This document shows positions 38,501-45,574 of a DNA stretch of 60,012 nt, piece by piece. The stretch spans positions 1 through 60,012 of the IMG/VR virus record IMGVR_UViG_3300021956_000015; one strand, 5' to 3'. Under the pieces are notes generated by a model that worked only from the letters and a program-made list of their open reading frames with translations, was not told the DNA's origin and searched no databases. This DNA comes from a virus. Position numbers and translations under genes: made by a program. Each line of letters opens with the position of its first letter. Position 1 is the stretch's first letter.

Positions 38501-39153
38501 GTCTCTTGGTGCGCGGCGTCCTCTGCCATGGACCGCAAGGCGGCGTCGTCAATGCCCTGCCCGGCCCGCCTGGCGGCCTCTGTGGCGTTGTCGATGGCAA
38601 GCGTTTCAGGGGTGCTGTTGCGGAGAAAGGTCGCCGGGCCGAAGTTTGGAACCGCTCCAGACTCGGCGGCGCGAGCGGCGCGCAGCACCAGGTCGTCGCC
38701 GGCCGTTCCCATCAGACCGGCACGCGTCGCGGCCTTGGCGGCAGCGGTTTTCGCCCCAGTCCCCAGCAGTGCCGACAGTCCAAATGAGGCGTATGTCAGT
38801 GGGTCCAGAAGAACCTCGGCCCCAAGGCCTCCAGCGAAGTTCCCCCACGTGTCGTTCTTTCCAACCAGGCCGTACTGCCGAAGCAGCTCACGGCCAGTAA
38901 CTCGGTCCTCCGACGTCCCAAACACCGACAGCGGGTCGCCTGCCAGCACGCCACGGACAAAGGCGCCTGGAGTATCCAGGAGGTATCCGACTGCCGACAG
39001 ACCAGACGATCCCTGGTTGGCAAGGTCACGGAGGAGGGAGGTCTTCTCCTCCTCTGGCATAAGGTCTGCGAGGGTGCGACGCGTCCGCAGCGGGACGATC
39101 CCAATCGGATCGATGTCGTCGCCGTAAATGTCAAACAGCGGTGATTGCGCCAT
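35554..39153 (-). CDS. Giant internal virion / ejection protein
   Basis: 1199 residues, the last gene of the late block. Helical, with hydrophobic stretches (near 700-730 TFKTLALLWPARYVRDM) and a charged C-terminus. Length and position, after two other helical virion proteins, resemble podovirus inner-core proteins that leave the capsid with DNA and make a channel across the envelope. No lytic transglycosylase motif is found by eye. The RQQKAYEDLADSLRR region suggests coiled coil. Confidence 0.65.
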   Translation of the reverse strand: MAQSPLFDIYGDDIDPIGIVPLRTRRTLADLMPEEEKTSLLRDLANQGSSGLSAVGYLLDTPGAFVRGVLAGDPLSVFGTSEDRVTGRELLRQYGLVGKNDTWGNFAGGLGAEVLLDPLTYASFGLSALLGTGAKTAAAKAATRAGLMGTAGDDLVLRAARAAESGAVPNFGPATFLRNSTPETLAIDNATEAARRAGQGIDDAALRSMAEDAAHQETLQAARRAFEQVGGTAEQWTQPLTRSNYVKVPYLVDDAFDMYGSTVGDYLARGSDWLKTNARATPVLGPALRAAQAMFDARVKGFTDEPGQMFGRKVTRAEQLSSREANRRLADMHQQLFDDVSAYLQNNANAIAGTPLAGRSGEDIVRSQDFARAFGNVMENQLEQLPPEMRSLFRDPGVQRAVRFATDAQADALARAERLGVPLRHKDLPNGIDYFTRQAIDIPNARFDPRFQGSKVIPLRDRAVASINDGTRSSRRGYTEAFPRWVLDKMYQDADLQAALRNAPNTEARNLIDEWLAANADQFKPIREGSTPFGYMGEHLNPDDFSEEGIAAAAEVSRRQQKAYEDLADSLRRTPLQRASEGIPLYGNALNDLTHYIRHNARREATADLLLDELSSNALLQSADDVAGGVSYTPMEALRELGFMAKSEGDAGVLALANRMGITPEELLGGRSFSREMVDRMNENLVRARAPREATGLFALADKYTQSFKTLALLWPARYVRDMYSGAFAGATQSGFNLFDALAGVRARGGDYGPLARRLESAPGYQVDDLFPVGAAPSAEQLSAARVRKFLTEAGGEGLTSGTVSDDLGRMGSNLTYAETFPGGSGAILQGMGARIRNRPLPLNIFSLRTSEGNPNWLLELGDRAAEGSDAFNRIGTYLTRVRKGDAPAAAKAVADLTQINYRPEAFSSFERDILKRIVPFYSYQKGITPLVAQELLYNPSGITGQSIRAINRASAPSEDRFTPEYLRQSAAIPIDSSVPLLGVNTPGITRVLTNLDLPHEGLINLLTPGVGNTLTGQFLDAVTKTGQNLLGQTNPLIKAPLEVATNRQFYSGRQLSDLYSLAEQMNLPGGRLWDQVAFNAPGGSRVVGAIRQAMDSRISPQERAAKFFFNMLTGLKLQDVDQERTVRLAARTTLNQLLDQAKGMSSYENLFIKPEDLVKLSPQEQRQYLLYRILQSEAAKKARERKKMQDDPLSIMGV

Positions 39154-39156
39154 TTG

Positions 39157-41472
39157 TCAGAAGCTCGGCAGTCGGCCACCCGGCATGAACGGCGGTAGGC
39201 GTGGGTCCACCGGAGGTAGAAGCGGCTGCGGCGGTGAGTTCTGAACGCCAGGTATTGGCGTTGGCATCGGCACAGCGGGTGCGGCCGGCGCTACAGGTGC
39301 AGCCTGTGGCTGCGCTGCCGCTGGTGGACGAAGGTCCCTGAGAATGGCTTCAATCTCATGCGACTGCGCACCTTCTCGCTGCATGGCTTCACGCGCGTCG
39401 TTCTCTTCGTACCCGGGCCAAGCATCATGCCACGCCGCCGCGGCAGCCCTTCGGATTCGTTCCTGTCTCGCCGCAGCTGCTGCCGACTGTTGCGCGGCAA
39501 GCTCCTGCAGCGTGGCGCTCCCTTCTGCAAAACCGGCGCCGGTGGCGACTCTCATGCCCAGGTCGGTCAGTTGCTGGTTGTGAGCAGCCTGCACATCGTT
39601 TGGCGTCGCACCACGGATGGTTCCGCCGCTGAGTTGGTTCGCCAGGACCTGGTTCTGCCACTGGTCAGGAAGCATCCCAAGCCCCGCGGCAAACGCACGC
39701 GTGCCACCGGGTCCGCCAGTCGGCTGGCCTCCAGCCAGCATCGCCTGCCGGCGGGACTCCTTAACGCGAGCGAGGCGGTCCTTGTCTCGGTTGGTTTGGG
39801 CCTGGTCGCGAGCGGTGTCATAGACGGCAGACGAACCTGGGGCGCCAACCCCGTCCCTCTCGGCCTTTGCGACAAGCGCCTCGGCTTCGGCGTAGGTCAT
39901 GTTGCCCTGCTCGGCAATGGCCTTGATGCGAGCCCTGCGAGCCCGTGGCGATCCGGCGGGGTGTCCGCCAAACCCTACCGGCGTCCCCTTGTGAGCCCTT
40001 GCTGCCCCTGCTCCAGTAAGCTCATAGACCTGAACGTCATTGCCAGCGACGTCCTGTCGCGTGACGATCTCGTATCCTCGGTCGATCAGGTCTTGACGAT
40101 ATCCCGGAACTCCATCACGGCCGGGCTGATTGGTCGCAACCGCCCGGACCATGTAGTGAACGCCGGTTGGCGTCTGGATCGGAACCATCCCGCGGTCCAT
40201 CTGTGCCTGGTCGCGGCGAGAGTAGTCATACGCGCCGGAACCAGACGGGGCCCGGTAGTTGTACTGGTACTCCTCCTCAGGGCTCATTTGGCGAGACACG
40301 GAGGTCGGAACGCCTGTGGGGTCATTCGGACCAGGAACCGTGAAGTTTGGCGTCTGCAGCTCAGACTGCGATCCGCCGCGCTGTCGCGAGTCCAGCTGGG
40401 CGTGCGTGCTAGTGGTTCCGGTGCGGACTTTGCGAGACGCCTCAACCTGCGCAGCATTCCATGCTTCGTCACGGCCCATGTTCTGAGTGCGAACAAGGTG
40501 CGTCGCAATCTGCTTCACAAGGTCCGTGTCGGCGCCATCGAACGCTTCCCATCCGGCCCACTCGTCAGCCGGTGCCGCCGGGCCGGGGGCCCTCGCCGGA
40601 ACTCCGCCGCGTCCCGGGCCGCGCAGCAGGTCACGCTGAGCACGCGACCACGCCTCGTCGCGCGGAATGCCCTGCGCCACAAGATCATTAGCCACCTCTT
40701 CGACGCGGGCCCTATCAAGACCTTCGGCAGCAGTCGGCTTGTCGTCCCATGACTGCCGGGAGCCGAACGGAACCTCTCGTTCGACAGGCAGTGGAAGCGA
40801 CGCCCCGGAGGTGCGGCTCTCGCCAGCGGACTGCGGAGCTGCTGGCGGTGGCCCGGACGCCGACGCCTCGGCATTTACCCGCCGCATCGCCTGCGCCACC
40901 GCGTTCCTCAACGCTTGCTCCTGCTCCCTGAGCACATCAGGGCGCACGCCACGCGGAGGGTTGGTCAGGAACTGCTGGAGCCTGGCCTGGTGATATTGCA
41001 GTTGCGTTGCCGCGCTAGGCGTCTTGGGCTGTGCTGGGCTGGCGGACTGCGAGCGAGCTTCGCGGGATCGCTGCTGCCAGGCGGCCTGCTCCTCGTCCAT
41101 GGCACGCGCACGGGCGTCGTCAGGATGCAGCCCCCTCTTGATGAAGTAATCCTCCATCTCGCGGATGCGCATCTCGCTATCCGTGTACTCTTCCTTCTCT
41201 GCCATGGCGATGGCCATCTCTGGCGTGTAGACGCCAGGGTTTTCCACCATGATCCGATGGGCGCGCGTCTGGACGGCGTCCTTGCGGTCCGGGTATCCTC
41301 CAGCCATGCCGTGCGGGTTCTGTCCAGGCTGCAGCCACTCGTCGGCGCCAACGACGTCCAGCGGAATGTCAGGCAGCGGGAACGGGCGGTTCCACAGGTC
41401 CCGCGACATCCGCTCAACGCCCTGCGCCTGGCGCGCGTCCCATTCGGCTGCAGGCATCACTCCGCGGGGCAT
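39157..41472 (-). CDS. Pro/Gln/Arg-rich virion protein
   Basis: 771 residues with several disordered Pro/Ala/Gln-rich segments separated by short helices such as EVANDLVAQGIPRDEAWSRA, which recurs with small change (LVRTQNMGRDEAWNAA), so the protein contains a repeated helical motif. C-terminus is Pro-rich with repeated PP pairs. A likely ejection or internal core component. No catalytic motif. Confidence 0.6.
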   Translation of the reverse strand: MPRGVMPAAEWDARQAQGVERMSRDLWNRPFPLPDIPLDVVGADEWLQPGQNPHGMAGGYPDRKDAVQTRAHRIMVENPGVYTPEMAIAMAEKEEYTDSEMRIREMEDYFIKRGLHPDDARARAMDEEQAAWQQRSREARSQSASPAQPKTPSAATQLQYHQARLQQFLTNPPRGVRPDVLREQEQALRNAVAQAMRRVNAEASASGPPPAAPQSAGESRTSGASLPLPVEREVPFGSRQSWDDKPTAAEGLDRARVEEVANDLVAQGIPRDEAWSRAQRDLLRGPGRGGVPARAPGPAAPADEWAGWEAFDGADTDLVKQIATHLVRTQNMGRDEAWNAAQVEASRKVRTGTTSTHAQLDSRQRGGSQSELQTPNFTVPGPNDPTGVPTSVSRQMSPEEEYQYNYRAPSGSGAYDYSRRDQAQMDRGMVPIQTPTGVHYMVRAVATNQPGRDGVPGYRQDLIDRGYEIVTRQDVAGNDVQVYELTGAGAARAHKGTPVGFGGHPAGSPRARRARIKAIAEQGNMTYAEAEALVAKAERDGVGAPGSSAVYDTARDQAQTNRDKDRLARVKESRRQAMLAGGQPTGGPGGTRAFAAGLGMLPDQWQNQVLANQLSGGTIRGATPNDVQAAHNQQLTDLGMRVATGAGFAEGSATLQELAAQQSAAAAARQERIRRAAAAAWHDAWPGYEENDAREAMQREGAQSHEIEAILRDLRPPAAAQPQAAPVAPAAPAVPMPTPIPGVQNSPPQPLLPPVDPRLPPFMPGGRLPSF

Positions 41473-41475
41473 GTG

Positions 41476-42399
41476 CTATCTCCCGTAACGCTTGTCCAAA
41501 ACCCGCTGAATCGCCGCATAGGGATCGTCTGGCTCCCATGAAAGCGCTGGGTCATCCTGAAAAATGTCCATTTCAGGCATGCGTGGCTCCGGAATCACCG
41601 GATTTGTCCATCCGCGGACGTCGTCTTCCATGGAGCCCATGGCCGACGAAAATGTGATTTCGTCGGCCATTTGGCCCAGCGCGTCCTGCACGCCAACTCG
41701 GTTGTCTAGGTGAGAGATTTTCCTGGACAGCCGGTCGTCCAGCACCCGCTGGTACTCCTCGCGGGCCGCCGCCTCGTCGGCCATCTCCTGTCGCTTCCTG
41801 GAGACGGCGTCGTAGACCCCGTACCCGGTGAGCCCAGCAGCCACGGCTGGCAGCGAGTACTTTCTGGCGGCCGTGCCGATAGCGTCAGCCACGGCCTTTG
41901 TCTGCACGCGGCGGCGCTCGGCTGCGGCCTGCCGCTGCATGGCGGCGACGGCGGCGTCGTCCTGGGCCTGGAACGCAATGGTGGCGATGGACTGCGCCCG
42001 CTGCTCCGGGGTCAGCCGCTCAAGGCGGGACCGCATCAGGGCATTTCCGCGGAGAGCGTCTGTGACTTCGCTGGACGGTCCGGCAGCGTTCTCCATGGCG
42101 GCGTTCCCGGCCTGGTTCAGAACGCGCTCCTCCGCCCACGCCCGCGGCCCGCCAACGGCCGCGTATTCCACCGACACTGGGTCAAGCACTGGGCCCGGGA
42201 CCTCCAGTCGCGGAGCCGCAGGACCCTCAAGCTCAGCAAGCTTCCTTGCCAGGTCGTCAATGACGTCCTGCGACCGGCCGAAGTGACGAGCGTCGTTCAG
42301 GGCCGTCCTGGCCAGGTTCCGCGCAACCTCGGCGCTGCGGGCCTGGTCGGCAAGCTCGGCGAGGAACCGGCGGATCGGAGAGCTTGTCGCACCGTTCAT
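41476..42399 (-). CDS. Helical virion protein, 307 residues
   Basis: Mainly helical: an EVARNLARTALNDARHFGRS first helix, then a Pro hinge, and Ala/Arg-rich helices, with one hydrophobic helix near 180 (LPAVAAGLTGYGVYDAV). A candidate second ejection protein. Overlaps the 42396 gene by 4 bases. Confidence 0.55.
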   Translation of the reverse strand: MNGATSSPIRRFLAELADQARSAEVARNLARTALNDARHFGRSQDVIDDLARKLAELEGPAAPRLEVPGPVLDPVSVEYAAVGGPRAWAEERVLNQAGNAAMENAAGPSSEVTDALRGNALMRSRLERLTPEQRAQSIATIAFQAQDDAAVAAMQRQAAAERRRVQTKAVADAIGTAARKYSLPAVAAGLTGYGVYDAVSRKRQEMADEAAAREEYQRVLDDRLSRKISHLDNRVGVQDALGQMADEITFSSAMGSMEDDVRGWTNPVIPEPRMPEMDIFQDDPALSWEPDDPYAAIQRVLDKRYGR

Positions 42400-42638
42400 G
42401 CCTTCTTCCCCTTCTTGGGCATGTCGTCTTCCACCGCAATCTTGCTGACCTTGCCGCGGGACTCCTCAGCCAGGTCGGCCAGGTCGCTGGACTCCTTGTG
42501 GGCCTGGTCCAACTGCTCCAGGACGTCTTGCTCTTCCTCGCCGTCGCTCGCGGCCATGAGCTGCTGAATGATGCGGGCCATGGCAGACTTGGTGAGGTCA
42601 CCAGGGATCGCGACGCTGACGGTTTTTTTGGCGGCCAT
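42396..42638 (-). CDS. Small acidic helical protein
   Basis: 80 residues from the ATG at 42638 with GAGG upstream. SVAIPGDLTKSAMARIIQQL, then an acidic coil and a KKGKKA end. A possible chaperone or minor virion protein. Confidence 0.55.
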   Translation of the reverse strand: MAAKKTVSVAIPGDLTKSAMARIIQQLMAASDGEEEQDVLEQLDQAHKESSDLADLAEESRGKVSKIAVEDDMPKKGKKA

Positions 42639-42640
42639 GG

Positions 42641-43060
42641 TTACCTCAAGAGTCCCCCAAGGATGTTCCCAAACAGATTCATCATCATGCCCTGCCTCTG
42701 AAGCGCTTCCGACTGTTGTGCGTAGGCATTCTGTTGCTGCAGCCCGCCAAGGGCCTGTGCAAACTGCTCGTTCGCCTGCTGGCCCTGCATCTGCGTGCCG
42801 GCGTTGTAGGCGTTCTGCGACAGGTGCTGCGAGTACGCATCTGCGATTCCGGCGGCCATGTCGTTGGCGCCCTGGATGCCAGCCTGGTTCATCTGGCCAC
42901 GGCCAATCGACATGCCGGGGCGGATCAGGTTGTTCCTCTTGAGTGACCCTCGCGGGTCGCCAAGGGCCAGGGCCTGCGCCTGCGCATTGTTGAAGGACGC
43001 CTGCATCTGCTGCGGCGTGTACCCGGTCGGATACTGGGCGTTGGAGGTGACGTTGTTCAA
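42641..43060 (-). CDS. Gln/Ala-rich virion protein, TTG start
   Basis: 139 residues starting at a TTG overlapping the previous stop (TTGA). Asn/Gln-rich with a helical C-terminus ending GGLLR. An AAGGG site lies 9 bases upstream. The next gene upstream (43057) is similarly Gln-rich. Internal virion component by position. Confidence 0.55.
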   Translation of the reverse strand: MNNVTSNAQYPTGYTPQQMQASFNNAQAQALALGDPRGSLKRNNLIRPGMSIGRGQMNQAGIQGANDMAAGIADAYSQHLSQNAYNAGTQMQGQQANEQFAQALGGLQQQNAYAQQSEALQRQGMMMNLFGNILGGLLR

Positions 43061-43404
43061 GAGAACAGCCCTTGGAGGAGCGGGCTAATGAAACTGTTGG
43101 CAACGCCGAGACGTTGCGTGGCGAGCTGATTCTGCTGCTGCTGCCCTTGGGACATCTGCTGCAGCCCAGTCAGGGCGAGTTGCTGCTGAGCCTGCAGCCG
43201 CTGCAACTCAAAGTCGCTGTTGGCCTTGGTGGCGGCGGCGTCCAGGGACGCGGCGTTGGCGTCGCCGGCAGCATTGAGAATGTCCTGCTGGTTCTGCCCG
43301 TACGCCTTGTACGGAGACTGCATGTGCAGGCCAGCGAGAGCATCAGACCGCTGTTGCTGGGTGTACGGCGTCGGCGGATTGAACTGCGACTGGTACTGCA
43401 ACAT
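43057..43404 (-). CDS. Gln-rich virion protein, 115 residues
   Basis: A helix with repeated Gln (QQQRSDALAGLH; QMSQGQQQQNQ) and an end SPLLQGLFS. Overlaps its neighbours by one or four bases. Probably part of the same internal complex as 42641. Confidence 0.55.
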   Translation of the reverse strand: MLQYQSQFNPPTPYTQQQRSDALAGLHMQSPYKAYGQNQQDILNAAGDANAASLDAAATKANSDFELQRLQAQQQLALTGLQQMSQGQQQQNQLATQRLGVANSFISPLLQGLFS

Positions 43405-44756
43405 TACGCTGAATACCGGCGGGGGAAAGACGCATTTCGTCCCATGCTAATCAGCTCGTTTTCGCGTCGCATGCGCCTGTCGTCGGCGGCGTACCTGTCA
43501 TTGAGCATGCGGACAGACGGCCCCATGTTCAGAATGTTTCGCAATACAGGGTCTGCGTCCTGCCGGAAGTTGCTGGCCATGCCACCGATCTGGCCGGCGA
43601 CGTCTCGGTATCCGCTTCCGATCTGCCCTGCCATCGTTCCGAACTGTCCGGCCGCGTTAGACCAGCCTGAGGAGAGGCGGTCCAAGATGGGCGAGTAGTC
43701 GCCTCGGTTCCGTGGATCGTTCTGCGTGGCGTAGAACTGGTCCATGCCGCGGCTCGTCTCGCCATACCCCTGCCGTCCAAGCTGCATCAGGCCTTGGAGC
43801 GACTGGCCAAGCATCTCCGACGGCTGGCTGCGAGACGAGTAGTGCTGGTTGTTGAGGGAGTCCAGCCCCGCACCGTAGTTACGCGACATCATTCCAGTGA
43901 CGTCACCGGCCATCAGATTGTTCTGGATTCGGCCAAGCCCTTCGTAGGTTGGGTCCGCGAACCTGCCAGGGCCTCCGGAATCAGTCTTCCGCGAGGCGTT
44001 GATATAGAAACCGTCGCCGCCGCCGGGCGATGGGCCAGGCCCGTATGATCCGCTTGCAATCGGACCGCCAGGTCCAGACGCCGAGAAGCTATCGCCACCA
44101 CCGCCACCGCCACCAAACCCGCCAAAACCAGCGGACAGATTCAGGTCGGAGATTGCGCCGGCACCGGCGAAACCCTTCCCGGCGCTGGCGTATGCGTCTC
44201 CAAGCTGCCCCAGCGCCGAGCTTCGGCCAACGCCGTAGTTGGACAGGGCCTGCTGGTTGGCCACAGACATGTCGGCCAACGCCTTGTTGTAGGCCGTCTG
44301 GTTTGTGGCCCAGGCCCCCAGCGCAGTGTTCGCTGCTCCACCGTAGGCCCCAAGCGCGGCGGCGCCGATGTTGCCTGCGGCGGCCTGGCGGGCGGCCTCA
44401 GCCATGGCGTTGGAGCCGTAGAAGTTGGACCGCTCGTTGGCCATCGCCGTGGCCGTGTTGCCAAGGCCGGTGGCATATCCGCCGAACGCGTTGCCGAGCC
44501 CAGCGCCAAGGCCTCCGATGCCCTGCGACATGCCGCCATAGGACTGGGCGAGCGCGTTGGCGAAGTTAGCCGGCTGGCTAAAGAGCGAGCCAAGGACAGA
44601 CGCTTGGGCTGCTGGGACAGACTGATTCGCGGCGGCCTGCGCGGCCCCTTGGGCTGTGGCTTTGGCGGCGCGCACGCCAGCGTCATTCTGGTGCGCGCGG
44701 ACGGAGGCCACCTGCGCAAGTGGATCGCCCCAAAACTGATACTGCGGTGCGGCCAT
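43404..44756 (-). CDS. Ala/Gly-rich internal virion protein
   Basis: 450 residues. Residues 20-200 are Ala/Gly/Asn-rich repeated helices; 230-255 is a long Gly stretch (GGFGGGGGGG); a mixed charged C-terminus follows. Such glycine- and alanine-rich proteins are typical ejection proteins of podoviruses. No enzyme motif. Confidence 0.6.
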   Translation of the reverse strand: MAAPQYQFWGDPLAQVASVRAHQNDAGVRAAKATAQGAAQAAANQSVPAAQASVLGSLFSQPANFANALAQSYGGMSQGIGGLGAGLGNAFGGYATGLGNTATAMANERSNFYGSNAMAEAARQAAAGNIGAAALGAYGGAANTALGAWATNQTAYNKALADMSVANQQALSNYGVGRSSALGQLGDAYASAGKGFAGAGAISDLNLSAGFGGFGGGGGGGDSFSASGPGGPIASGSYGPGPSPGGGDGFYINASRKTDSGGPGRFADPTYEGLGRIQNNLMAGDVTGMMSRNYGAGLDSLNNQHYSSRSQPSEMLGQSLQGLMQLGRQGYGETSRGMDQFYATQNDPRNRGDYSPILDRLSSGWSNAAGQFGTMAGQIGSGYRDVAGQIGGMASNFRQDADPVLRNILNMGPSVRMLNDRYAADDRRMRRENELISMGRNASFPRRYSA

Positions 44757-44782
44757 GAAAGTCTCCTGCTATCTAATGCCCT

Positions 44783-45574
44783 TTAGGCGACAAACACAGG
44801 CTCCTGGGCCCGCGGAACCGACCCGGCCTGCGACGGCACAACCAATGCCGGCTCAAACTCGCCAGTGGGGACGATTTCGCAATCGTCCGACAGGGTGTAC
44901 GTGGGGATAAACACCTGCGGCAGGTCCTGCGGCGCCGCCGGCTCGCGGACATGGACGACGCGGGTGATGATCTCAAACCTGTTGCGGCCGTCACGGCCTG
45001 GTCGGCCGGCGGCCCCGGGGAGCCCGTCGAATCCGTTGAATCCATTCAGGCCAGGAACGCCTGCGGCCCCCGGTGTTCCGGCAGGTCCGGCCGGGCCGTC
45101 GGCGCCTGGGTCGCCCTGAACGGGCTCTCCGTTGACGGTGGTGGTGTTGATGTTGTTGGTGGTGATGTTGTTTGTAAACGTGTTTGTAAACTGCACGCTT
45201 CCGCCGACGTTGAACGTCGGACCGCCGAAAAACTGGTTCTGCGTGAAGTCCTGCGACAGCGGGAAGAAAAAACTGTCGCCGCCGTAGTTCACCGTGTTCC
45301 AGTTGCTGGTGAACCCTGGGAGTTCGATGTACGGCCCCTCATTGACGATGTTCTGGAGGATGTTGTTGTATTCGCTTGGGTTCCACTGTCCGCCACCGTA
45401 CACGCCGTTGTTGTTGCCGTTGGCGCCTGGGGCCTGGACGTTCAGCGGTCCGCGGTGCGTGGCCGGCTGACCGCAGTTGCCGAACGCCTGCATCATCATC
45501 TGCAAGAGCTGCGGGTCCATCTGCGAGCCGACAGTAGACGACAGCAGCGGCATGCTCTGCGTGGTGAAGGCCAT
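44783..45574 (-). CDS. Collagen-like tail protein
   Basis: 263 residues. Residues about 155-200 are Gly-x-y repeats of the collagen type (GDPGADGPAGPAG). Before it comes a Thr/Asn-rich beta part with INTTTVNGEP. The end is mixed. It probably forms trimers, a tail spike or fibre shaft. Adjacent to the nozzle gene with one base overlap. Confidence 0.65.
   Translation of the reverse strand: MAFTTQSMPLLSSTVGSQMDPQLLQMMMQAFGNCGQPATHRGPLNVQAPGANGNNNGVYGGGQWNPSEYNNILQNIVNEGPYIELPGFTSNWNTVNYGGDSFFFPLSQDFTQNQFFGGPTFNVGGSVQFTNTFTNNITTNNINTTTVNGEPVQGDPGADGPAGPAGTPGAAGVPGLNGFNGFDGLPGAAGRPGRDGRNRFEIITRVVHVREPAAPQDLPQVFIPTYTLSDDCEIVPTGEFEPALVVPSQAGSVPRAQEPVFVA

Noticed and set aside
37357-40752. Plus-strand ORFs of 476 and 464 residues opposite the large virion genes
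   Set aside because: They have no motif, no start site and are antisense shadows of 35554-39153 and 39157-41472.
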